This document shows positions 30,825-36,320 of a stretch of 36,320 bases of DNA, in pieces (the stretch's first letter is position 1; each line of letters begins with the position of its first letter). The notes under the pieces are model-generated. The model did no database searches and had not been told where the DNA came from. It worked only from the letters and a program-made list of their open reading frames with translations. Made by a program: the position numbers and the translations under genes. Source of the DNA: JALHNI01 sp031367405 (GTDB lineage Bacteria > Acidobacteriota > Terriglobia > Bryobacterales > Bryobacteraceae). The DNA is taken from NCBI GenBank assembly GCA_031367405.1, contig JANLPT010000168.1:1-36320 (forward strand). The letters run 5' to 3'.

Positions 30825-32099
30825 TCACACGGCTAGAGCGGCGAGAATCAGGGCCTCGTCGACCGGGGCGACGGTGCGGAGATCGAGGACGACTGCCCCG
30901 CGTTCTATGCGGGCAATGATGGGCGGAGCGTTCGCGCGCAACCGCCGTTCGAGTGCGTTGGGTGAGCCGGTGAGGCGAATCAGCCACGCGGGCAGCGTTT
31001 GGTCAGGTGTGGCTCCTCCGCCGGCGACGGATTCTCCTTCGACCACCGTAGCGCCCTCTAACTGGGTGGCGAAAACCTCGGCGCGTTGTTTGAGTGTGGC
31101 GGACGAGAGGCGAATCATACGCAAGGCGGGTATCTCGTCATAGCGTTCGAGCAGCAATAAACGCAGCGTTGTTTCGAGCGCTTGCACGATCAGCTTATCG
31201 GGGCGAAAGGCGCGGTACATGGGGTTGCGGCGGCAGCGTTCCACCAGGGCCGGGTCGCCGGCAATGATGCCGGTTTGGGGGCCGCCCAAGAGCTTGTCGC
31301 AGGAGAACGAGACGAGGGCGACGCCGGCCTGGAGGCTGTCACAAACGAGCGGCTCTTCGATGCCGGGTAAGTCGATGAGGCAGCCGCTGCCGAGGTCCTC
31401 GTAGACGGGCACGCTGAGCGTGGCGAGTTCCGCCAACGACGGTTTTTGCGTGAAGCCGGTGATGTGAAAATTACTGGGGTGGACGCGGAGGATGAGGCGG
31501 GTACGGCCGTTGATCGCTTGCCGGTAGTCCTCCAACGTTGTGCGATTCGTCGTGCCCACTTCGCGCAGTATCGCGCCCGAACGCTCCATGATGTCAGGAA
31601 TGCGGAAGCCATCGCCGATCTCAATTAGTTCGCCCCGGGAGACGATCACCTCGTGCCCAGCCGCCAGTTCGTGTAATACCAGGTAAGCGGCCGCGGCGTT
31701 GTTATTCACCGCGATCGCCGGGGCGTTGAGTAAGTGCTCGAGTAAGTGCGTGTAGTGTAAGTCGCGCTTGCCGCGGCGTCCAGCGGCGAGGTCGTATTCG
31801 AGGTTAGAGTAGCCGTCAATGGGCATGAACGGGGTAAGCGGAGCGCGGCCGAGGTTGGTGTGAAGCACAACACCGGTCGCGTTGATTACCCTTTGCAGAG
31901 AGGGTTGATCGAGCGCCTGTAAGGCACGGCGGACAGAGTCTTCGAGGGGGGCGGGCTCTTGGCCGGTGCGGAGGTCATGACGCGCTTGATCGAGCGCTTG
32001 CCGGATCTGGTTGACCACCAGGGAATGAGGAAATCTGCCGGGCGGCAGGGCCAGCCGCCCGAGCAGTTGATCGACGGAAGGAAGCGCGGAAAGGTCCAC
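30825..32099 (-). CDS. selA: L-seryl-tRNA(Sec) selenium transferase
   Basis: PLP enzyme that converts seryl-tRNA(Sec) to selenocysteyl-tRNA(Sec) using selenophosphate. 424 residues with the start I prefer. Family stretches are LSALPSVDQLLGRL, VINATGVVLHTNLGRAPL, AIAVNNNAAAAYLVL, EIGDGFRIPDIMERSG, EVGTTNRTTLEDY and VSFSCDKLLGGPQTG with the PLP lysine near residue 269. The frame is open to a GTG at 32141, but GTG 32099 overlaps the stop of the CDGSH gene (TAGTG) and gives the usual VDLxxLPSVDQLL start. selB, selC and selD are not in this window, so selenocysteine use by the organism is implied but not shown. Confidence 0.95.
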   Translation of the reverse strand: MDLSALPSVDQLLGRLALPPGRFPHSLVVNQIRQALDQARHDLRTGQEPAPLEDSVRRALQALDQPSLQRVINATGVVLHTNLGRAPLTPFMPIDGYSNLEYDLAAGRRGKRDLHYTHLLEHLLNAPAIAVNNNAAAAYLVLHELAAGHEVIVSRGELIEIGDGFRIPDIMERSGAILREVGTTNRTTLEDYRQAINGRTRLILRVHPSNFHITGFTQKPSLAELATLSVPVYEDLGSGCLIDLPGIEEPLVCDSLQAGVALVSFSCDKLLGGPQTGIIAGDPALVERCRRNPMYRAFRPDKLIVQALETTLRLLLLERYDEIPALRMIRLSSATLKQRAEVFATQLEGATVVEGESVAGGGATPDQTLPAWLIRLTGSPNALERRLRANAPPIIARIERGAVVLDLRTVAPVDEALILAALAV

Positions 32100-32329
32100 T
32101 AGACTCTGGGTTTGGGGGCTGGCAAGTCGCGGGCCGGGCACACGGATTGCCAGGCGTGGCGGGCGTGGCTGCCGTCACAGAAAGGTTTATTCTCGCTGAG
32201 GCCGCAACGGCAGAGACTGATGACAGTGCGGCCGGCCAGGCCAAACTCTTTGCCTTCCGCGTCTTGAATATTGAAGTCGCCCTCAATGCGAAGGGGACCG
32301 TTGTTAAGAACCGATACTTTAGCTGCCAT
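32099..32329 (-). CDS. CDGSH iron-sulfur domain protein
   Basis: 76 residues. CRCGLSENKPFCDGSH matches CxCx2Sx3PxCDGSH exactly, giving the 3-Cys/1-His ligands of a [2Fe-2S] cluster. The N-terminal half, VLNNGPLRIEGDFNIQDAEG, is the usual lead-in of small bacterial CDGSH proteins. Role: electron transfer or Fe-S/redox sensing, not known precisely. ATG 32329 is preferred, with AAGGA just upstream; a GTG at 32350 is the alternative. Its TAG shares one base with the selA GTG start, so selA translation is probably coupled to this gene. Confidence 0.9.
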   Translation of the reverse strand: MAAKVSVLNNGPLRIEGDFNIQDAEGKEFGLAGRTVISLCRCGLSENKPFCDGSHARHAWQSVCPARDLPAPKPRV

Positions 32330-32354
32330 TTCCTTAATAGGATGACACACCCGC

Positions 32355-32360
32355 TAGAAT
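32355..32360 (+). promoter_or_regulatory. TAGAAT box 6 nt before a GTG start
   Basis: TAGAAT lies 6 nt before the GTG at 32367. The same hexamer is 7 nt before the ATG at 592. At this spacing a -10 box would start transcription at or within a base of the start codon, giving a leaderless mRNA. The gap to the divergent CDGSH gene is only 37 bp. No -35 was recognised. Confidence 0.4.
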
Positions 32361-32366
32361 CAAGAG

Positions 32367-33638
32367 GTGCTTTGGCGGATGATCTTCGGATTAGTGGCTT
32401 TAATGGCTTCGGCGCAGACGCCCATGGACCCTGACTTGGCAGCGACCATGCGGCGGATTCGCGCGCGCGTCACCAAGGATCTGAACCGGCTGCCCAACTA
32501 CACTTGCCTCGAGACGATCGAGCGTTCGTCGCGAGAGGCATCGTCGAAAAGCTTTCAATTGCTGGATCTGGTGCGTTTGGAAGTGGCGTTGGTGGATAAC
32601 GCCGAGATGTTTGCCTGGCCGGGTTCGCGTGAATTCGAAAGCTCGAAATTGCGCGATCTGGTGCCGGGAGGCGCGATCGGCAACGGCAGTTTCGCTCTCC
32701 ACGCGCGCAGCGTTTTCGATGGCCGCGCGGCGCAGGTGGAGCGCGTGGGTGAAACCAAGCTTGGCGGCCGGCGAGCGATGGAGTATCGCTACCGGGTGAC
32801 GCGCGCGCGCAGCGGCTTCAGTCTGCGCCACGGGGAAGTGGAAGGCAAGGTGGGCTACGGCGGTAGTTTTTACGTCGAAGCCGACACCGGCGACTTGATC
32901 CGGCTCGAAGTGCGCGCCGACGACATTCCGGCCGCGTTGGGCATTCCGGCGGAGGAAGAGATCCTCGATTACCAGCGTGTGCGTTTGGGCGAAGGCGATT
33001 TTCTCCTGCCCCAGCGCAGCGAAATGCGGATGGAGAGCGACGACGGCTCAGTCAGTTTGAATAAGACAACTTTTTCGGCCTGCCGGCAGTATTCCACCGA
33101 GTCAAGTCTGATCTTTGCCGACCCCGCCGATGCTTCCGGTTTGCCCGCGTTGGCCCCGCCGAATGAAGTGCGCGATCTGCCGGTGGGGCTCAAGATGGAC
33201 GTGCATCTGGTGACGCCTTTGTTGTGGACGAAGTCCGCCGTGGGCGACGCGGTGACGGCGGTGGTGCGGCGCGACGTAAAGGTGCAGAAGCAGGTCATCA
33301 TTCCCAAGGGCAGCCAACTGAAAGGGCGACTGATTTGTCTGGAACGGCGCGCCGGACCGGCCGGCAGTGCCTATCTGGTCGCGCTGCGCTTCGATGAATT
33401 GAATGCCAACAAATGGCGCGCGACGATAAAGACCCAATTGGTGGAGGCGCTGCCGTTCCCCGAGCCGATGCCGATCAGCCGGCGCTCCATGGGCGCGGCG
33501 CGCGGCCCCACGCCGGTGCTTGCCGGGGTGCATCCCAGTGGGCAAAACGTGTTTGTCGTTTACAATGAACCAAGGTTCACGGACGGGCTCGATCTCGTGC
33601 TCTCGACTGAACCGATACCGGAAAGCCAGAAAAAATGA
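32367..33638 (+). CDS. Secreted protein of unknown function (acidobacterial type)
   Basis: 423 residues. The GTG start gives LWRMIFGLVALMASAQT, a signal peptide with one positive residue; the ATG at 32379 would lose that arginine, so I prefer GTG 32367. The mature protein begins with a helical segment (MRRIRARVTKDLNRLPNYTCLETIER) that I associate with uncharacterised acidobacterial secreted proteins, followed by a mostly beta region with GGSFYVEADTGDLIRLEVR and, near residues 270-345, a TrbI/VirB10-like lead (LKMDVHLVTPLLWTKSAVGD, IIPKGSQLKGRL). No catalytic motif was recognised. Its stop overlaps the GH88 start (ATGA), so the two are coupled. Confidence 0.75.
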   Translation: MLWRMIFGLVALMASAQTPMDPDLAATMRRIRARVTKDLNRLPNYTCLETIERSSREASSKSFQLLDLVRLEVALVDNAEMFAWPGSREFESSKLRDLVPGGAIGNGSFALHARSVFDGRAAQVERVGETKLGGRRAMEYRYRVTRARSGFSLRHGEVEGKVGYGGSFYVEADTGDLIRLEVRADDIPAALGIPAEEEILDYQRVRLGEGDFLLPQRSEMRMESDDGSVSLNKTTFSACRQYSTESSLIFADPADASGLPALAPPNEVRDLPVGLKMDVHLVTPLLWTKSAVGDAVTAVVRRDVKVQKQVIIPKGSQLKGRLICLERRAGPAGSAYLVALRFDELNANKWRATIKTQLVEALPFPEPMPISRRSMGAARGPTPVLAGVHPSGQNVFVVYNEPRFTDGLDLVLSTEPIPESQKK

Positions 33639-34756
33639 TTTCGTTTCAGCAGGAAACTGACCTACCGCTCTTTGAAAATGCCTTAGGATTTGCTAAAAAG
33701 CAGGTCGGCGCGCTCATCAAGAAACACCCTGACTTTTACCCGATGTACACCAAAAATGGTAAGTGGAAGCATGAGGGCGCAGCGTGGACCCACTGGTGCG
33801 ACGGCTTTCTGCCGGGCATGATGTGGATCTTCGAGAAACGAAGCGAACCCAAAGACGCGAAGGTTTGGCGCGAGCAGGCCATCCGTTATTCGAAGCCTTT
33901 AGAGCCACGCAAGCTGGACCGCGAAGTGCATGACCTGGGATTTATTTTTCTATCCACTTACTACCGCTGGTACCAGGTGACGAAGGACGAATCGTTGCGT
34001 AAGGTGCTGATTACCGCGGGCCAGACGATGGGGGCCCGTTACCGGGATAAGGGCCAGTATCTACGGTCTTTCGTCGGTGAGGACTCGCTGTTTATCGACA
34101 TCATGATGAACGTGGGAATCGTGTTCTACGCGGCGCGGGAAACGAACGACAAAAAACTGCGCGAGATCGCGCTGCGCCATAGCTACACCACCCGCCGGAC
34201 GATGGTGCGGGGCGACGGTTCGACAGCCCAGGAGGGTTTGTTCGACACCAAAAACGGGCAGTTTCTGCGGCAGGCGACTCATCAGGGCGAGCGCGGCGAC
34301 TCGTGCTGGTCGCGCGGCTTGGCCTGGGCCATGTACGGTTTCGTAACGGCCTACGAGTATTCCTCGGACCCTCACTTTCTCGAAACCGCCGAGGCTTGTA
34401 CCGACTATTTCCTTTCGCACACGCCCAATGACGGCGTGCCACCCTGGGACTATCAGGCACCGCCCGAGACGCGCACTCAAGGCGACACGTCAGCGGCCGC
34501 AATTGCCGCAGCGGGCATGCTGCGGTTGTCGCGCATGATGCAGGATCCGGTGAAGGGGCATTTGTACTGGTCGACGGCGAACCAGATTATGCGGACTCTA
34601 TGCACTAACTATCTGAGCGACAAGACCAAGGGTTGGGAAGGCATTTTGAAGGGCGGCGTTTACCACATGCAAAAGGGCCTCGGCGTAAACGAAAGCGTAA
34701 TGTGGGGCGACTATTTCTTCTGCGAGGCGCTGGATCGGCTACTGCGGCGGAGTTAG
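33635..34756 (+). CDS. Glycoside hydrolase family 88 (unsaturated glucuronyl hydrolase-like)
   Basis: 373 residues, the usual length for GH88. The fold is an (alpha/alpha)6 barrel. Key motifs: WCDGFLPGMMWIF, HDLGF (Asp about residue 100) and FIDIMMNVG (Asp about 155), the pair expected to act in hydration of the unsaturated uronate; then VRGDGSTAQEGLFD, GDSCWSRGLAWAMYGF and DTSAAAIAAAGM. It removes 4,5-unsaturated uronic acids left by polysaccharide lyases. No signal peptide is visible, so it should act in the cytoplasm on imported oligosaccharides. It overlaps the previous gene by four bases. No lyase or transporter lies next to it. Confidence 0.9.
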   Translation: MISFQQETDLPLFENALGFAKKQVGALIKKHPDFYPMYTKNGKWKHEGAAWTHWCDGFLPGMMWIFEKRSEPKDAKVWREQAIRYSKPLEPRKLDREVHDLGFIFLSTYYRWYQVTKDESLRKVLITAGQTMGARYRDKGQYLRSFVGEDSLFIDIMMNVGIVFYAARETNDKKLREIALRHSYTTRRTMVRGDGSTAQEGLFDTKNGQFLRQATHQGERGDSCWSRGLAWAMYGFVTAYEYSSDPHFLETAEACTDYFLSHTPNDGVPPWDYQAPPETRTQGDTSAAAIAAAGMLRLSRMMQDPVKGHLYWSTANQIMRTLCTNYLSDKTKGWEGILKGGVYHMQKGLGVNESVMWGDYFFCEALDRLLRRS

Positions 34757-34830
34757 AATTAACCAATGACTTATAGGAGTTTACCGCCTCCTCGCTGAAA
34801 CGGCTTGAAACGGAAGAGGAAGCATCCATT

Positions 34831-34858
34831 TTGGCGAGCCTCCCGACGGGAGTATAAT
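34831..34858 (+). promoter_or_regulatory. Promoter of the DUF433/DUF5615 pair with a palindromic spacer
   Basis: TTGGCG (34831-34836), a 16-nt spacer, then TATAAT (34853-34858). The spacer ends in a palindrome CTCCC-GAC-GGGAG (34840-34852) that touches the -10 box, a plausible operator for autoregulation. A five-codon frame (ATG 34863 to TAG 34880) overlaps the antitoxin start. Confidence 0.55.
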
Positions 34859-34872
34859 CCAAATGAGGCTGT

Positions 34873-35193
34873 ATGAATAGCGAATTTATTGAGCGGCGCA
34901 GTGGAGGCTACTATGTGGCCGACACGCGTATTTCTCTCGATTCAGTCGTTTATGCATTCAATCGCGGGGAATCGCCGGAGCAGATTCTCGAAGACTACCC
35001 GCTCTTGGGAAGCATCGGTAAAGCCGAGGGCGTGATCGCCTTCTACCTGGATCATAAGGTGGAAGTCGACGAGTATCTGGAAAAGAGCGCTCGGGAGTTC
35101 GAGTTGAACAGCATCCCCCTCGCGGAAGAGAATCCAGCTTTGTGGGAGCGGCTGGAACGCGCTCGCGCCCAAATGGGCGATTATCGTCGTTGA
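34873..35193 (+). CDS. DUF433 protein, probable antitoxin
   Basis: 106 residues. The core matches DUF433 (winged-helix, VapB-like): GGYYVADTRISLDSVVYAFNRGESPEQILEDYP and VIAFYLDHKVEVDEYL, each by its typical residues. The C-terminal tail (about 70-106) is acidic and would wrap the toxin. GAGG lies 4 nt before the ATG. Its TGA overlaps the TTG start of the PIN-like gene (TTGA), the usual antitoxin-first order of type II modules. Likely binds the promoter palindrome at 34840-34852 (inference). Confidence 0.85.
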   Translation: MNSEFIERRSGGYYVADTRISLDSVVYAFNRGESPEQILEDYPLLGSIGKAEGVIAFYLDHKVEVDEYLEKSAREFELNSIPLAEENPALWERLERARAQMGDYRR

Positions 35194-35564
35194 TCCGATT
35201 CCAGGCTGACGCGGACATTCGGCACGCGATTGTGCTCGCGGTTCGCAGACGAGAGTCGGCAATTGATTTCGCTTCCGCTGCGGACAGCGGCTTAGAAGGC
35301 CTGCCGGATCCCGAGGTTTTAGCACTGGCCGCGCGTCAAGGCCGTATTCTAATCACCCACGACCGTCGAACGATGCTCGACCATTTCCGGGCGCATTTGG
35401 TCAGGGGGAAGTCGAGCCCGGGCGTCTTTCTGGTATCGCAGGATGCGGCGCTCGGCCCGGTGGTGGATGCCCTGGTGATGGTTTGGGCTGCCTCGGACGC
35501 TGAGGAGTGGAAAGACCAAGTTCGGCATCTACCGTCTCTCTCTCGTCATGTGTTTTCGCGCTGA
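35190..35564 (+). CDS. DUF5615 PIN-like protein, probable toxin
   Basis: 124 residues beginning IRFQADADIRHAIVLAVRRRE. The layout fits the DUF5615 PIN-like family: an acidic DAD near the N-terminus, GLPDPEVLALAARQGRILITHDRRTM in the middle (by parts, LxTxD is a PIN acidic motif), then PGVFLVSQD. It would be an RNase-like toxin silenced by the DUF433 protein. I take TTG 35190, which overlaps the antitoxin stop; an upstream in-frame ATG at 35142 would add 16 residues lying inside the antitoxin gene. No toxicity can be read from sequence alone. Confidence 0.83.
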   Translation: MIRFQADADIRHAIVLAVRRRESAIDFASAADSGLEGLPDPEVLALAARQGRILITHDRRTMLDHFRAHLVRGKSSPGVFLVSQDAALGPVVDALVMVWAASDAEEWKDQVRHLPSLSRHVFSR

Positions 35565-35582
35565 TGCGGTCCCTTCATGAGC

Positions 35583-35608
35583 AAAAGCCCCACCGGAGTG
35601 GGGCTTTT
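35583..35608. terminator. Bidirectional terminator between the toxin gene and rpoD
   Basis: AAAAGCCCCAC (35583-35593), loop CGGA, GTGGGGCTTTT (35598-35608). The perfect 11-bp stem with A/T ends serves both convergent genes. Confidence 0.9.
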
Positions 35609-35632
35609 CTGCGTGCTTGCGGGCGAATGAAG

Positions 35633-36320
35633 TTAGCGGGCGGCTAGGAGAGCCCGGAGGTGGCGGGCGCGTTCCGGGGAGCGGAGTTGGCGTAAGGCCT
35701 TGGCTTCGATTTGGCGGATGCGTTCGCGGGTGACGTCGAACTCTTGCCCGATTTCTTCGAGCGTATGCTCGCGCTCACAGCCGATTCCGAAACGAAGCCG
35801 AATTACCTTTTCTTCCTTTGGTGACAACGTCTTAAGGATGTTGGCCGTCTCGTCGCGGACGTTCGATTCGATGACCGCATCGACGGGTGAACCCACCCAG
35901 CGATCCTCGATCAGGTCGCCCAGAGCGGACTCGCCGTCGCGGCCGACGGGCGTCTCCAGAGACACCGGATCGCGCGAGATGGTCTTCAGCTTTTGCACCT
36001 TCTCGACGGGGATGTCCATGCGGCGAGAGATCTCTTCGTTCGTCGGCGCGCGGCCCAACTCTTTTTCCAGCTCGCGGGTGGCGCGCAGGAACTTGTTCAT
36101 GCTCTCGTTCATGTGAACGGGGATGCGGATGGTGCGCGATTGATCGGCAATGGCGCGGGTGATGGCTTGGCGAATCCACCAGGTGGCATAAGTCGAAAAC
36201 TTATAGCCACGGCGGTATTCGAACTTGTCGGCGGCGCGCATCAGGCCGATGTTGCCTTCCTGGATCAAATCCAGAAGGTGCAAGCCGCGGTTGACATACT
36301 TTTTGGCGACCGAGACGACG
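35633..36320 (-). CDS. rpoD: Primary sigma factor, C-terminal part (cut by window edge)
   Basis: About 229 residues of the C-terminal part; the N-terminus lies beyond 36320. Visible: region 2 (VAKKYVNRGLHLLDLIQEGN, FEYRRGYKFSTYATWWIRQA, with the aromatic -10-melting residues), region 3 (RTIRIPVHMNESMNKFL and onward) and region 4 with the helix-turn-helix at TLEEIGQEFDVTRERIRQIEAKAL, which reads the -35 box. The frame stays open through the edge (LVVSVAKKY). RpoD-type region 4 supports the use of TTGACA/TATAAT promoters in this genome. Close alternative sigma factors (RpoS/RpoH) fit less well because of the region 3 and end sequences. Confidence 0.94.
   Translation of the reverse strand, partial: VVSVAKKYVNRGLHLLDLIQEGNIGLMRAADKFEYRRGYKFSTYATWWIRQAITRAIADQSRTIRIPVHMNESMNKFLRATRELEKELGRAPTNEEISRRMDIPVEKVQKLKTISRDPVSLETPVGRDGESALGDLIEDRWVGSPVDAVIESNVRDETANILKTLSPKEEKVIRLRFGIGCEREHTLEEIGQEFDVTRERIRQIEAKALRQLRSPERARHLRALLAAR

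Noticed and set aside
32099..32141. selA start at GTG 32141
   Set aside because: It would overlap the CDGSH gene by 43 bp; GTG 32099 shares a base with that gene's stop and gives the usual SelA N-terminus.
34757..34862. Short coding-like segment (TASSLKRLETEEEAS) and a ten-residue frame from ATG 34766 before the antitoxin gene
   Set aside because: The segment lies in a frame with an upstream stop and no start; it could be a gene remnant but is too short to support.
1..36320. CRISPR arrays, tRNA or rRNA genes, transposases, prophage genes
   Set aside because: No spaced direct repeats, no tRNA-like cloverleaf or CCA-ended sequence was recognised by eye, and no such protein families were seen; a tRNAscan run would settle the tRNA question.

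Overview
The window looks like a chromosomal segment of an Acidobacteriota bacterium of the Bryobacterales/Solibacter lineage. The strongest signs are a very long secreted protein that ends in the C-terminal domain first described from Solibacter (TIGR03437 type), an Oar-like TonB receptor remnant with an N-terminal carboxypeptidase-regulatory-like domain, a secreted protein with the 'LPNYTCLETIER' type N-terminus, and a moderately GC-rich composition. This placement is inference from protein families; no rRNA gene is present to confirm it. No prophage, insertion sequence, CRISPR array, rRNA or tRNA gene was seen.

Layout. 1-560: 5' part of ilvD (minus). 592-4364: a BNR/sialidase-like protein, then coaD, an aspartate aminotransferase and a mannose-6-phosphate isomerase (plus). 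4459-4497: a bidirectional terminator. 4514-11371: a 1,882-residue secreted protein of 15 BACON-like repeats with a near-consensus promoter, and a secreted metallo-beta-lactamase-fold hydrolase (minus). 11462-15467: a zinc-ribbon membrane protein, an arginine operon argC-argB-argA with 4-bp overlaps behind a probable ArgR operator, and a molybdopterin-binding-domain protein. 15530-15620: a candidate structured RNA. 15634-22159: a small PGPGW membrane protein, uvrA and pyruvate carboxylase. 22160-27975: a minus-strand run of GNAT, acyl-CoA carboxylase beta subunit, M48 protease, DUF937, solute-binding lipoprotein and M19 dipeptidase. 28034-29593: a TonB-receptor pseudogene. 29594-30103: a gene-free stretch rich in inverted repeats. 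30104-32329: a DUF1326 protein, selA and a CDGSH protein (minus). 32367-34756: a secreted protein and a GH88 hydrolase (plus). 34873-35564: a DUF433/DUF5615 toxin-antitoxin-like pair. 35633-36320: the 3' part of the primary sigma factor gene (minus).

Most genes are housekeeping: CoA, branched-chain amino acid, arginine and selenocysteine biosynthesis, anaplerosis, DNA repair and transcription. They are interspersed with surface and polysaccharide genes (sialidase-like, GH88, BACON giant, TonB remnant), which suits a free-living heterotroph that degrades polymers. Several starts were moved from the longest reading frame because Shine-Dalgarno motifs, stop/start overlaps or promoter positions favour a different codon.

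I did not find a clearly new multi-gene system. The signals most worth following are the tandem ArgR-type operator over the argC start, the structured RNA at 15530-15620, the TAGAAT boxes 6-7 nt before two start codons (possible leaderless transcripts), the CDGSH-selA coupling, the internally deleted TonB receptor, and the inverted-repeat block at 29939-30081.
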